A stretch of 64,000 nucleotides of DNA, taken from NCBI GenBank assembly GCA_012184525.1, contig WOFQ01000046.1:186001-250000 (forward strand), written 5' to 3'. The stretch comes from Xenoacremonium recifei. Lineage: Eukaryota > Ascomycota > Sordariomycetes > Hypocreales > Nectriaceae. Both the position numbers and the translations under genes were made by a program. Shown in pieces: positions 1 to 12,416 of this stretch; position 1 is the first letter of the stretch, and every line of letters starts with the position of its first letter. The notes below the pieces were generated by a model, which saw nothing but the letters and a program-made list of their open reading frames with translations, did not search any database and was not told the origin of the DNA.

Positions 1-2158
1 TCCTTGGCCTGTCAACCTGACGATGCTGCGTTGCCTGGCGCTGAGATTCACCGCATCCTGCAGCTAAAGGGCAAGCGAGTCGAATCAGATCCCCAGCAGC
101 CATGTGCTATAGTCCAAGACGTTCCGGGGGCTCACGGTGGGAGAGGGATCCGTGCGATTGCAGATAATAGCACGATTCCGGGACGACGGAAGAACAACCT
201 CAGGTCCACTGGGAATAGGAGTCGACAGGCACAAGACTCAGAGTTGCAGTCGGCGCCGCAAGTCTGCATCTCGAGTCCTCCTCACTCGTACGTATGCATG
301 TCTCGGGGGAACGCGCCGCGAACGCGCTGCCGAAGCGAGACTGTCTCAGTGACACCCGACACTCTGGATCACGCATGTTTGCTGCAAACCGAGCCTTGGC
401 CTGTACAACGCTGGCGCCGCCACCACGGTCACTGACACGCTTTCAGCACTGTTTGCCTTCTTGTCCTGCGCAGGCGTTTCAACGTGAAGCAGTGAGGGGC
501 GGGAGACTGGCCGATCGAAGTCAGGGATTAGGGGCGGGTTGACTTGCAGCGAGATGGGAGGCGTCAACCACCAGCCAGCGAGTGGAACCAGCCAGACGCA
601 GGGACAAGGGGCTATCAACCTGCTCAGAGCGCCAGAGTGCCACGAGCGAGATGACGGGGTTTGATGTTCCTGGCTGGCTGACACTAAGTCGAGCCTCCTG
701 TCCAATGTCTCGCAGAAAGACTGGTCGACCGTCGACGCCGGCGAAACCTTGACTTAGCCAGGTCCGCCGATTCGATGAATTTCGATCTAGCATCTGGTAG
801 CGCACGTCTTCAACGCCGACGGCTGAACGCCCACGCGGAACATTAGCGGAACGTTGGCTGCTGAAGGGGCCACTGTCAAGAACTCGAGGGGATCCATCGT
901 GCTCCCTTCGATTCTGCAAAGGGGTTCTAGCGCTTCGTGGAGTTCGTCTGTTCGTTCGGTTGAGCGTCTGAGCACCGACTGTCTGTAGGCGAAGGAACAC
1001 CTGACACTTGCAGGGGTTTAGTTCCAGGCTGCCCGTTTAGTGATGCTACTGGCGAGTCAGACTCGACTCCACGTGGAATACTCCCGGAGGTGAACATCTT
1101 TTCCGGAACCCTGGTCGACTGTGGGAAGAAAGGAGGTGTTGCATCATCCCACGCACGGGAGGGAAAAAGTTTGGTACAGATGTTTGCCGGGCGAGCTTGT
1201 TTGTTCCGCTGAGCCTTTGTGTGTCCTGTGCTCGGGTGCGGACCAATGTCTTGGTTTGCGACGCTTCGAAAGCGGGAAGGGGTCTCAGGGCGCTCCCGTT
1301 GCCGTCCGAGTCATGAAAGGCTCTCCCTGCTTTCGAAGAGAGGTCGATGCCGGACTGAATCCAGTCGCTAGGGCAATATCATTAGTTGAGTCTGTTAACC
1401 AGTGTATCCAGCCGGGATAGTATACTCACAGAGCAGAGCCACAGGGAATGGTCCTGCAAGGTAGCGAAATAGGACAGAGATCGCAATTGTTCGTGTGAGT
1501 TTTGGGAGATGATCTTCATAGTTGTTTCGTTTTGGGTCCCGGAAATCCACCCCGAGACAAGCTGTGCAATCCACCAGCTTCATTTCCGTGACTCTGAGGA
1601 TCGTCCACTGAGATTCATTGATTGAATTAGCTTTTCATACAAGCGGAGAAAAAATAATAGATGCTTGTGGCCCTTTGCCCGTCGTTTGAATTGCAGCGCC
1701 GAAAGGTTGGCTTGGTGGTGTTAGCGGCGGGTATGGACTGTCGATTGGATGCTCCGGGGCTGAGCCAAGTTCAGACAAAATGGTGTCGCAGATGTCGGAT
1801 GCTCTTCGCATCACGTCTGCGGTTGTCCAGTGGTGAACGCAAGAAGTTGGTATTGCCGGATTGTGAGTTGGAAGAGAGAAGATGACGCGTTAGGTAGGTT
1901 GGGACGGGAGTCTCAGCAGAACCAGATTCTTCGTCAATACTTGCGGAAGGAGCAAACCTCACAAAATGATGCACACAAATGGAAGGAGGCAACCTCCTGA
2001 CAAATGGACTGACAGTAAATGCTTCTGTTCTCGATTCTTCTTGTTCTCCTCCAGACTGCATCACCTTTTTATCATGATTTCCCGGTTGCCACAGAGGCTG
2101 ATCTTCCTCCACGCTTGACTGGTTCTTTGCATTTACGTACTTACCTATAGATACCGAG
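1..2158. other. Left-edge intergenic stretch, no recognisable gene
   Basis: Open frames here are short, overlap on both strands and have low-complexity or random-looking products. No domain, splice-joined frame or RNA gene was recognised. The tail of a gene lying mostly to the left of the window cannot be excluded for the first few hundred bases. Confidence 0.5.
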
Positions 2159-2729
2159 ATGCCGGCTTCATCGCACACGTCTTCCAGCAACTACCCGCAC
2201 CCTAGACGCCTCTCCTTGCCATCCAGAGGCCCCTCTCGCGGCTTCATCACGTATTTTCGGTTCGACGACGAAGCGCCTCCTGACAATCGTCTGCACGCAA
2301 AGGCCCGACGCAGAGATGAGCCGCCATCACAACCTACCCTAGAGCATTCCAGATCGCTCGACGTTTCGACGACCAACCCCTCCACCGCCCCAGGCTATCC
2401 CTCTGAATCGTCACAGAATGCTCAAACGAACGATGGACTGTCGACGGAGACAGGACAAGCAGAAACAACAGCATTCCCATCGGCAATGAAAGATCAATCT
2501 CTGGGAACCTGTAATTCGCGAAGTCCTACTGGTGAGACACGCACAATCACTCATTATGCCCATGAACTGACTGCTCAAAGAACGACGGGTATCCTTTAAC
2601 GAAGAGGCCCTGAAACTTAAGGCCCAACGAGAAATGGAAAAGGCTTTAACCCAGGCTCTCAAGGCGAAGAGGAGCAAGAGGAGCCATGGCCATCGACATC
2701 ATTTCGGGAAGCGAACGAGCATTTACTGA
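2159..2729 (+). CDS. Small basic hypothetical protein, two exons
   Basis: Function not recognised. Exon 1 (2159-2531) starts at an ATG. A 49-base intron (2532-2580, donor GTGAGA, acceptor AAAG) joins it to 2581-2729, which ends at TGA. The product is 173 residues, rich in Ser, Pro, Thr and Arg. A mid-part carries an FNEEALKLKAQREMEKAL-like charged helix and the C-terminus is a Lys/Arg/His-rich tail (KAKRSKRSHGHRHH). That tail could be a nuclear or nucleic-acid-binding signal, but this is inference. Reading through the intron gives an in-frame stop at 2597, so splicing is needed for the basic tail. It may be a lineage-specific gene; expression data would decide. Confidence 0.5.
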
Positions 2730-3068
2730 TCACGAGGGAGTCTTGGCTCGAGATTATGGCTGCATGGACGGAGTGTACTGAGCTGGCAACTAATAAAGAA
2801 CTGATTGAGTCGGTTATTGGTGAATTGCTTGCCAATGTCAGTTCATGGGAGAAAGCTGTGGCGACGTCATATGAGGTGGCTCTGCAACTGCCAACTGCCC
2901 CGCCACTTCCCATTCCAATTCCAATTCCACCGCGGGGCCGAGCCGAGCTTCAACCAAAGGCAGGAAGCTTTACTAAGCTGTCTGTCTGTCTGCCTGCCAC
3001 GCCCTTCAAATTGTCAACTTCCACCTGCAGAAAACCATCATTCGTCATCTCCTTTTGCTTCCACTACC
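2730..3068 (+). promoter_or_regulatory. Intergenic region, presumed promoter of the ubiquitin hydrolase gene
   Basis: No gene seen. Around 2907-2929 there are three close ATTCCA/CCAATT units, resembling clustered CCAAT boxes. They are followed by a CT-rich stretch with a repeated CTGT unit (2979-2995) and a pyrimidine-rich leader just before the ATG at 3069. Confidence 0.4.
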
Positions 3069-3873
3069 ATGACGATGACGAGTGCGACCAACCCCGATCC
3101 CGCGCCCGGGAAGCCCGCCTTCATCCCGCTTGAGGCCAACCCTGAGCTCATGACGAGACTCATCCACAAGCTGGGCGTCTCCGAAGCTCTACAGCTGCAC
3201 GATGTCTACTCTCTGACCGATCCCGACCTACTCGCCTTCATCCCTCGACCGGCTCTTGCGCTCCTCCTCGTCTTCCCCGTCAGCGCCACGTACGAGAGCC
3301 ACCGCTTGGCTGAGGATAGCTTGGTGGCGGACTACAAGGGCAAGGGAGAGGCCGAGCCGGTGGTCTGGTGGCCGCAGACAATCCGGAACGCCTGTGGCCT
3401 AATGGGCCTGCTGCACGCTGTTAGCAACGGCGAGGCGAGGAGCTTTATTGGTATGCGAACTCGTCTTCGAAGTTCGTAGGGTCCTAGCTAACCGTCCTCT
3501 AGAGCAGGGAACTACCCTCGACGAGCTCATCAAGAAGAGCATCCCCCTCGATGCCGAACAACGCGCCCGACTCCTCGAACAGACGCCCGCACTTGCTGAT
3601 GCCCATAAGGAGGCTGCTACTCAGGGCGACACAGCTGCTCCCGACGCGAACGACGACGTCGAACTACACTACGTATGCTTTGCCAAGGGCTCAGATGGAG
3701 CACTCTGGGAACTGGACGGCCGTCGCAAGGGCCCGATCAAGCGAGGCGAGCTGGACGCGAACGAAGACGTGCTGAGCTCCAAGGGTCTAAGCCTTGGTGC
3801 TCTGAAGTTCTTGGAGCGTGAAGGCGCTGATCTCAGATTCAGTGCTGTTGCGTTGGCCGGCGCTCTCGATTGA
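3069..3873 (+). CDS. Ubiquitin carboxyl-terminal hydrolase, UCH family (peptidase C12)
   Basis: Cysteine protease that removes small adducts from the C-terminus of ubiquitin or Nedd8/Rub1 (yeast Yuh1 and human UCHL3 type). Exons 3069-3450 and 3503-3873 are joined across a 52-base intron (GTATGC...CTCTAG) to give 250 residues, the usual size. The active-site block reads PQTIRNACGLMGLLHAV, giving oxyanion Gln103 and catalytic Cys109. The second block has His183 (VELHYVC) and Asp199 (LWELDGRR), so the full Q-C-H-D set is present. The crossover-loop region lies near residues 160-178. A second ATG two codons downstream (3075) could also be used. Cytosolic or nuclear action is inferred from the family. 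Confidence 0.93.
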
Positions 3874-4341
3874 GCGGCTGGTACGGCGATGTATGATAGC
3901 AGAGAAACCGAACGAATACATGATACCCATGAGTCTGCCATGGTATGGAGAGCGGAACAGAGGCGGCTATGAGTCCTGCAAAGGCCACAAATGCATTGAC
4001 TGGCGGCTCGACTGATTCATAGAAATGGTACTCATTTTGTAAGGAAGCTGGAAACTCATAAGACTTTGTCTGGGATATTGCATGCTTACGCGTATGGCCA
4101 CGTTGCTTCGAAGGCCAGAATAGGACACATCTTGATTGTGCTCCATGTTCTTGAAGCCAGGCAGCTGAGCCATCAGCCATTCTGGCTAGGCAGCGCTATT
4201 ATATTGGGCTTTTCAGCTCCCCCACCATGGCCAGCCTGCGATCTCCAGTAGCTTATATATTCTGGCGTCTTGCCACGAAATTGCCTTCCTCTTCTCTTAA
4301 CACAAAGCAGTAAACGTTTTGACTCGACCTGGATTTTGATC
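3874..4341. other. Intergenic region between UCH and Arf-like genes
   Basis: No gene supported. Short antisense frames at 3839-4180 overlap the UCH 3' end and look random. A TATATA-like element (AGCTTATATATTC, near 4250) lies about 90 bases before the proposed Arf-like start and could serve as its TATA box. Confidence 0.4.
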
Positions 4342-6577
4342 ATGCGTAGGAGATCTGAAGGCAGCCTTGGATACTCACTAACATTATGTAGGGATCGCTC
4401 AGTGGCTTTTCGGAGGAGAGGTAGAGCATACGGGGTTGATCCTCGGAAATGATGCCTCGGGCAAGACGACGATGCTCTACCAGCTCAAGATGGGGCAAGC
4501 AGTGCAAACAATTCCGACCATAGGGTTCAATGTCGAGACGGTCGAGTATCCGAAAGGGCGCAAGGCGACATTGTGGGATATTGGAGGTAAGCTGTCACAA
4601 ATAGCTCTAACATTTGAGAGACGGCTGAGACGTTCAACCATTCAATAGGGTGCGACCAGATGAGGAACTTGGTCAAGTTCTACATCCACAAAGACCGTTT
4701 CCTCATGTTCCTCCACGACTGCACCGATGATAGATGGGACTTCTCTATTGAATACCTCCACATGGTTCTCCAGAGCATGGCAGAAGTCGGCGCCCGACAC
4801 GTCTGGATTCTACTCACCAAGCAAGACCTACTTCCTCTAGCCGAGAGAGAAGCCATTGTCAGCGACCTAAAGCGCCGATTCGAGGCCGAAGTTGCAGAGT
4901 ACCGCGATACACACATTATCAAGATCATAGATAATCCTGGTCTCAGCGCTACAACCGCTGAGCAACTAGATATAGTCATGACCGAGATCGTCGGCACTCT
5001 ACAAAACGAGAAGAAGCACAAAACGACATTTCTGACACCGCAACCAGAAAACCCGGAGCTTAGCAAAGGACCAGCCGAGCAAGAGCTTGTGGAGAGGATC
5101 AATGAAACCACTGCTTTAAGTCAAAGGCCCAAAGAATTCTGGGAGGCCTTCCTGGAGGCAGACTTGCCGTCGTGGGATCACTACACACACCTCAGAGCAG
5201 GCTTCTTTGTCTTGTATGACTGTTTCGCTAAGGGGCGAAACATCTTCCAATGCGCAGATGAGTTTATGGCTCACTTGGGGCGTCTTCGAGAGAAGAATCC
5301 TGATCGATTTCGCAATACTGCTCACAGGTGGGTGTCATCAAATTCACTACTGCAACATCGTTGGATCAGGAACTCATTTAATTTATAGAACGATGACGAT
5401 CTTTTGGCTTGTCCAGCTTCAAATCGCCGCAACAGCATACCAGGCCGACAACAACTTGGGCCTCGATTTCCCCTCCTACGATGCCTTCTCAAACATCCTC
5501 CTCTACAAACCCCAACTAATGAACTCTGGTCTCTGGAGAGAATACTACTCCAAAGATCTCCTTTTCAGTCCTGCTGCTCGAGAAAGCTGGCATCTTCCGG
5601 ACATAAAGCCCTTCCCGGTCATCACTCGTCCAGCCCCAACACCACTCCCGACTACTTCTGATCCAGACAGTGACCCTGATCGACTCATCCGATTTGCCTT
5701 CGCCGTCATCCAAAAGACACTTACTTCCGAAGTCCGCCGCGGTGCTATTGTAAAGCAAGCTCTCGACGCCTTACAAACTTCCACGATCCGAGCCAGAGCA
5801 GCGGGATCATCCATCCCGCCATACTCGGAGACCCAAGCGTACTTCTGGATCCAATTCACACACGCCGCTATCCAATCTCTCGACCTCAACCCTCAACCAA
5901 AAGCCACTGCATCTCCCACTGCAATGGCGTTCCCTGCCTTCAAAGCCCTCTTCAACCTCACCGGCACAGAATGGCAGGCTTTCTACAAGCCAGAAACCTG
6001 GAACACCATCTCCTCGCGCACCACTTTCGTCAACCCGGACATCAAGCCTCTGCCCAACGTTCTCGCGGTCCCATCAACAGCCGACCTTCAACTGGCCCGA
6101 ACTCGCATGGCCTCCGCTGTCAACTACCGCCTCACCGCGCCGCTGCAGCTCCCGCCGCGCGAGGAAATCGGCTTCATAGCCGCAGTGCTGCTAGACGAGG
6201 CGCGGTTGTTGCCCGAGGATGAACTGAACGTGGAGAGTCATGCTAGCATGTTGCGGTTCGTTCACCAACGTCTAGTCACGAGGCCCCAAGGGAAGAAGTT
6301 GTCGACGCTGGCGACGGGCGTGACGCTGGATCTCGCTCGGCGAATAGGCTTGACACAGAGCTCGTTCTGGGTGCAGCAGGTCTTGATCGCTCTAGCCAAG
6401 GGCGACGCAGGTCAGGAGAGCTTTGATAGCTTTGTCCTTGGCAACCCACATCTCGCATATGAGGACTTGCCCCTGATGTATTATACGTCTGAGATGTGGT
6501 TCAGCTCGGAGGCAAAAGACATCTTTATCCCCCCTGACAGGCACCAAAGTCCCAGTATCGTGTCTCGGAGCATCTGA
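4342..6577 (+). CDS. Arf/Arl-like small GTPase fused to a long three-repeat C-terminal region
   Basis: Proposed exons are 4342-4345, 4392-4586, 4649-5327 and 5389-6577, giving 688 residues. The GTPase domain spans about residues 1-175: P-loop GNDASGKT (20-27), switch I PTIGFNVETV, switch II WDIGG (63-67), TKQD in place of NKXD (123-126) and a SAT guanine-binding motif (167-169). The residue after WDIGG, Gln71 in Arf1 and needed for GTP hydrolysis, is Cys68 here. Residues about 239-674 hold three related units, each with a helix containing FW(L/I/V)(V/Q)Q (298, 445, 619); two end in DIKP(F/L)P (364, 510). No myristoylation Gly2 is predicted. The first coding exon would be only 4 bases (ATGC); it is supported by a good branch site (CACTAAC) and frame, but the start is the least certain part. 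Function is unknown beyond GTP binding. Confidence 0.75.
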
Positions 6578-6586
6578 CGGCACATA

Positions 6587-8956
6587 CTAAGGCAGGGCTG
6601 GCCCCATGTTAAAGTCAATACCCTCCATGAGTGTTGTCCACTGAGGTCTATCCCATTCTCCAGCAGCGTCAAAGAACTCGCTCCACAGCTGATCCCAATC
6701 CTGCTCGCCCAAGTTGTCAGCTATATTTGGATCCTCAGTGATGGTCAAGTTCTGAGCGCCAGTATAGGGAGTCGAGGCAACGGCTAGGGTCTCATCTGGT
6801 CCTGTCGTCTTTGGTGTACCAGACAAGGGCTGCTCCGTCAGAGTTGGTCCCAGATTTGGCCCCTCAAGCGAATCCTGTGGCATGGAAGAGAGTCCCGATC
6901 GGCGCGTCGAGCCTTCTAGTGGGCAATGCTTCTGTATCATGCTCATCAGCGTGTGCACGCCGCGTTGGATCGCCTCCTTCGCGATATTTGACTCTTGATG
7001 CGATTTCTCGAGCAATCGGCATGCCGCAAGCACCTCTGCTTTCCTCACGCTCGCGTATGGCGCCCCAGGGTCTAGCGACACGTCTGTTGCCAGTGTTATA
7101 GCAGCCAGGAAGACATGCTGCATCACAGTCCAGATCTTCAGCGGATTCAGACCCGCGTACTCGTCAATGTCGTCCATTGAGCGGCGTAGATCGAGGACGA
7201 CTTGAGCGGCCTTTATGCATGCGTCTCTTGAGAAGGTATACTTGGGATTTGTTGCCGCAGCGAAGTGGAAGGGCCTATGAAGCCGGCAGATGCGCGTGTA
7301 AATACCGATGTGCAGGATAAGACGCTGCCAGGGGAGATAGAGCCTATCACGGCATGTTTCTTCCGTCTGGCGGACGCTCGCGGCATCGAGCTGCATAAAC
7401 GGAGGGAGGCTCTGGAGAAAGTTCTGCAGCTTGGCGTCGAGAGAGATGACGGTATCGTAGTCAACGTCCAGGGGGTCGATGAGCACGGAGGGGATGGCGT
7501 CAACAATCTCGCGGCATATCTCGCCGAGACGGCAACGGAAGAGAAATGAGGACATGGATGTGGGCACTGAAAGAGGGAAGTCGAACTGCTCTCCGGAAGA
7601 GGTGAGCAATTCGTCGTCGACGTTGCGAGGATAGTTGACCTTCATATGTGCCGGATGGAACAGGTACGTGCCTTCTTGAGGGCCGCCACAGAATGAAAGA
7701 AGCCTACAAGGTACTGTTAGAAGTAATAGAATATGAGAATGAGGCAGGCATACCAGTCAGTAGACACCATATACCACCACACCCTCCGTTGCACCTCAAT
7801 CTCAATCGGGTTGAAGCCAGTAAGACGGCGCCGTTCCTGACTCTTGGCCGAGTCGAGCCGATGAATTTGCATCGCCCGCGACATCAAGACGGCACGAGTC
7901 CGCAGCAATTGCACCTTATCAGTGTAGCCGTCCGCATTGGCAAGCATATGGACAAGAGACATAGTGCCGCTCAGAGCCAGCGTCGACGGCAGCAGAGGCT
8001 TCTCCAAGAGCATGAGCGCCAGGTTCGTATACCCCTCAAAGGCAGCTTTAGAGTCTTCTCGAGTTGCACTTAGCTTGTGCAACAGTTGTGGCGTGGCGAC
8101 GAGGAATGCACCAGCAAAAATGCAGAACAAGTGGAAGAGTGTCGCGGACTCGACAGTCTCGCCGGCAGCAATGCTGTTGTAGGTTTGGTCGAGAAGCGTC
8201 CGCGTAGAGGAGAGGTGCAGGATGCTGAATGTTAGCTGGACACTGTGCGCAAAGTGCTCGAATAGCTGAAATGCATGGCCGCGTGGAGGAAGAAAACGGG
8301 TGGGTTGTGCGATATCAAGTTTGCTGTTGTCTTTGACCTGAAAGGGGCTGGTAACGAGTTGAACGAAAGAAGTATCCGGATGCTGGATTAAAGTTAGCGA
8401 TAAATCTAATAATTGGATGGAATATGGAGGCACAAGCATCGTACAAGCTCGTCAAGGCCAGGCTCCTGGGTGAAGGGGCTGGGGTCAGATCTGGGAGTGG
8501 TCTGGGGTGTGTTTCGGGCAGTCTGGGTATTCTTTTCGAACACCGCATCTTCAAGCCGCCGAATCCGTGCCATTATCTCTTCAGAGTTTGGTCTGTTTGA
8601 GTGTCAGCGTGTTGACAACACAGATTAGCTAACGAAGCCTCTCAACTTACAGGGGAGACTGCGAAGGGGCAGCACTGGCTTGGTGCACCGGTGACTCGGG
8701 GGTCTGAACCGGGTCTCGCTCCCTGAGTCCTGCATAGTTCATTAGCCTCATACAGCCATAAGACGCAGTAATAAGTCTCACCCGGTGCTTTGGCATAGAC
8801 ACACTCCTTCTTCCTCACAGTGCAGTTCGCGCATGGCTGAGTCCGGTCACAGCGGAGTTTCTTAGTGCGGCAGAACTGGCACGATACTGGCGGCCTTCGC
8901 CAACGCTGCATCATCTTGAGAGGAACTCCCGCGTTATTGCGCTTTGTTTTCTCCAT
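6587..8956 (-). CDS. Zn2Cys6 transcription factor with fungal-specific TF domain (accessory cluster regulator 1)
   Basis: Five exons (8956-8782, 8729-8651, 8592-8445, 8382-7754, 7703-6587) join in frame to 715 residues. The N-terminal zinc cluster is Cys26-X2-Cys29-X6-Cys36-X5-Cys42-X2-Cys45-X6-Cys52. It is followed by a Ser/Pro-rich linker and a short helical MARIRRLEDAVF segment likely to form the dimer coiled coil. The middle-homology region (Fungal_trans, roughly residues 170-560) includes the typical RRVWWYMVSTDWLLS block. The C-terminus is acidic (EQDWDQLWSEFFD) and may activate transcription. The gene stands at the left edge of the oxidoreductase block and is a candidate pathway regulator. 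The start was placed at ATG 8956 because the upstream frame has only a TTG. Confidence 0.88.
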
Positions 8957-9492
8957 GGTCAAGTTAGCAGTCGGTCACCAAATACCTGCGTGGGAGTCAT
9001 TCAGCCTGAGATGGGAGATGAGAGATGGAGGGATGATTTTCGGCGCGGCCTGCTGTTTCAGGCAAAGTCATCCGCGGAGATCCGAACGACAAATTCCGGT
9101 TCCGCGCGGAGAAGTCCCACACCGGATGGGCTATCCTATGCTATGTACACTTCCCCCAAGACTTCTCATGAATAAAGAAAGCCTACTCGAAAAGTCATGC
9201 TAAGCCTTTCCCACGAATTGGGACCCAGCTCAGGACAATTACGACAACATCTCCACGATATGAACAGACTGCCGTCCCGATTACGCAACTCGGCTCTAAA
9301 GCTATAACTGATAAGCTCTTACATCTTGAGTGTTCGCCTTATCTCGACAAAAAGAAAAATAATGAAGACCCTTGCGCTGATATAATATTCGATTGGCTAT
9401 AAGAGTGCTGTAGTTCTCAGGGCCGAGGAAGTGACAAGTCCTCGACTCATCTTGAGTGATGCATAGATGAAGACAGCTATCATCCACTCCGT
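8957..9492 (-). promoter_or_regulatory. Promoter region of regulator 1 with CGG/CCG blocks
   Basis: No gene seen. Two GC-rich blocks stand out from an otherwise mixed sequence: TCCGCGGAGATCCGAAC at 9070-9086 (palindrome TCCGCGGA) and TTCCGGTTCCGCGCGGAGAAG around 9093-9113. They resemble inverted CGG half-sites bound by Zn2Cys6 dimers, and similar blocks occur in the other promoters of this cluster. Confidence 0.45.
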
Positions 9493-11843
9493 TCAGCTGA
9501 TAGACCAAGGTTGGTCAGAATCTCGTATAAATGGTGCCAGGTCTACAGTGTGCCCCTCTCCGTCTAACTTTTCAGCCTGTGTGCGACCATTGCCCAGAAA
9601 GGCCCAAACATTCTCATTTTGATAGGTGATTTCAAAATGCTCGAATCTGGGTGATTTCATTGTCGAGAGAAGATGGACCATGCTTCCAGGCCAGATGTAG
9701 ACGCGGCCCTGTGTTTTGTTGGCCTTGTACCAGGAACGACAATCCTCTGCCCAGACAGAGTAATTCTTATGCCATTCATCCACGTGGTTATTCCAATGTG
9801 TTGTAGGCAGCTGTTTGACCTCGAGTACTTTTATGACTTCTGCTTGCATTTTCTTACAGCATTGCAGAGCGTACTCGACTTGGACCTCATGCTATTTGAA
9901 ACAGTCACCAGAATGAATACAACGAAGTGGGAGGACTAGGCAGAAGAAGAATAAGCCACTCACTGATGGAAGGACACAACCTTGGCCCCAGTTTCCAGTC
10001 GGCCCATTAATGACGAAGTAATTGGGAAACTTAGGCCCTGCGATGCCTAAGTATATGTTAGGGTTCTGACGCCAGAGGTTCCGTTGTTAGCTTCTGGCGT
10101 TAAGAGGCGAGATGGCAAATACCTCTGCCCATTCATCTCTCATAGTGACACCATTCACTCCCGTGATTTGACTAAAGGTTTCGGTCATTAATGTCACTTG
10201 GTGTTGTCATGTGGATGCTGGCCATTCATTGCACTTACAAGTGCGGGATATAAGATATATGGAAACCTGTCGCGCAGGCTATGAGATCGAAATTGAACTC
10301 TTGGCCACTGGTAGTTGTGAGACCATGCTCTGTGAATCTAGCAACGCCATCAAAAATGACATGGACATCTGTTCTAGATTAGCTTTGAGCCGCTACATTC
10401 AATGATCAGAGTAGACAGACGGTCCTTCACCATTGTCTCGAGGTAGTCGTGCCCTGGCTTTGGAGACAGAATATCGTTAGTCCCAGTAGTCTGTCTAGTC
10501 TATCCAGCTGGAGACAACTTATCCATTAGGACATGCAACCTACCGTAAGACGTCGACACCCGGGAGACCATGATGGAATTAACTTTTGTTTGATTTCCTC
10601 GTTGGCCGGTCCGAGCTTCCGGAGCATACTCTCACGTACTGCTGCGGTCGCCCACTTATTCACAGGGCTTCCTCTAAGAAAGAACGGAAAACCGCGAGTA
10701 AGATTACTTTCGAGGGACTTTCGATACTCTAAAAACGCTTTAGGGTCCGTACGGAACTTGACCTTCTCTTTCTCTGTGTATTGGTGTTTGCTGAATTCGT
10801 CGTCGCCGGGGCCGGCCGCCGTTGAGCTACCTTCGCTGGCCTCGTTTAGGTTGGCACCAACAGGTGGTGTGATCCAAGTCGGGTTTCGTGCAAAGACGTG
10901 GACGCTTTCGGAACCTTGAACAGAGATTGTTTTAAAATTTTTGGACGTTGCCCATCTCAGAGGTTTCGGGGCACACTGACCGTTCGCGAGGTTTGGCAAC
11001 ATCTGCACCGAACTCGAACCCGTGCCGATAAGCGCAACACGTCTGCCTTTCCAGCTAATGCTTGGGTCCCAAGTGGCACTATGCGAGATCGCGCCCCTGA
11101 ATCTTTCTAGACCAGGAACCTGAGGCCCTACCACGGTAGGTCAGTAAAATTACATGGAAGCCAGGGGTATTGCCAACATTTCGCCTTGTTCACGACGCCT
11201 GAACCATTCAGAAGTACGTCACAGGTATCCAGGTGCTTTTGTCCGGCTCTCTCCAACTCTACAAGCCCTGTGTTAAACATTAGACAAACGCCATATGTAG
11301 CACGAGACCACGATCTTACATTTTCCTTCGTCGGCGTTCCAAGTAGCACTGATTACAGTGGTTTGAAGTTGAACATACTTCTCTAGGTCATGCTTCCGGG
11401 CAAATTTGATAAAATACTCGTGAATCTCACTTGCCCCGACATAGTAGCTGGACCATTCGGGGTTGGGTTCGAATGAGAACGTGTAAATATGTGCCGGCAC
11501 ATCGCAGGCACATCCTTGCATTGCGTCAACTGCGTTTCTTTACTCTATTCGGCGAAGATACTCATGTAGCATACCAGGGTATCTGTTCTCATACCAGGTC
11601 CCACCAAGTACAGGGTTCCTATCAGAGAAGCAGGTTAACCCGGTCCAACTCAATAATTGTAGGACTGGTCGCTGCTAACTTGTCGTAGCATATTAGCTCA
11701 TAATTTACTAGCATACGCTTTGCTTTATATGCAGTGAGAAGGCCGGAGGCACCCGCACCAACATGAATGATCTTCAGCTTTCGCATCTCGGACTGAAATT
11801 GACCCAGTGTGCCATGACTGGAAACAGGAGATATGGAGGCCAT
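9493..11843 (-). CDS. Flavin-dependent Baeyer-Villiger-type monooxygenase
   Basis: Likely inserts an oxygen atom next to a ketone to form an ester or lactone, using FAD and NADPH. About eleven short exons join in frame. Clean ones are 11843-11680, 11618-11575 and 11514 to about 11322. Motifs in order: FAD Rossmann HVGAGASGLL; GGTWYENRYPGCACD, matching the BVMO [AG]GXWXXXX[FY]P[GM]XXXD motif; the fingerprint FRGAISHSATWD (FXGXXXHXXXW); the NADPH Rossmann IGTGSSSVQ; ACATGF near the C-terminal part; and GPTGNWGQG. The exon 7/8 junction (about 10400-10450) is uncertain. Start chosen at ATG 11843, just before the FAD motif; an in-frame ATG at 11945 would add 34 residues. Divergently transcribed from the alcohol dehydrogenase. 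Confidence 0.88.
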
Positions 11844-12416
11844 TTGGATCTTTTGGGGGGTGGGAGGCTGGCCGATGCACGCAAGCCCGTAGTTGAAGTG
11901 AAATAGTTGGAAGCTCTTGGTTCGCCTGTGCTCGATAGATACCATATATATGCATTTTTACGCCAAACAGAACTTAACCATCCGGGGCTTGCAGGGTTCC
12001 CCGGACCCCAGATTGCTCATTGGACACGCCAAGACGGCGAGTCTATCACGGGAAACACGGGAAACACGGCTCCGAGTGTGCCGCGGGTCACGGAGGAGGC
12101 TCTGCAGCGCGACGCAACCCGCGGGCCCGAGACCCTCGGCCTCTTTTCGCCCCGCGACGGAGATCTGAGCCTCGGAGCGTCCAAAGTAGCAGAATACCAG
12201 GTGAAAGAAAGAGTAATCTCCCCTATCTCCTTTCGCCAAAGTCAACGCGTCCTTCCAAAGATCCTCGTAGTTTGTTGAGAAAGCGACCCCGAAAGCAACG
12301 TGGATTATACTCTCACGAATTTCGCATCCTGATGTTGTCTTGAAACACTAGCACAAGGCTACATTCACCCTACGCAACGTCAGGTCCTTTGGCCCATACT
12401 AGTAACCCGCTTCAAC
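11844..12416. promoter_or_regulatory. Divergent promoter between BVMO and alcohol dehydrogenase
   Basis: Intergenic DNA shared by two divergent genes. It contains CCGCGGGTCACGGAGG near 12081, CCCGCGGGCCCGAGA at 12118-12132 (carrying the core GCGGGCCCGA also found in two other promoters of the block) and several further CGG triplets up to 12180. A direct repeat of GGAAACACG lies at 12050-12069. Open frames in this stretch are not supported. Confidence 0.5.

Noticed and set aside
11907..12278. Plus-strand frame across the BVMO/ADH promoter
   Set aside because: It overlaps the divergent promoter and its codons reflect the CGG-rich blocks. No homology.
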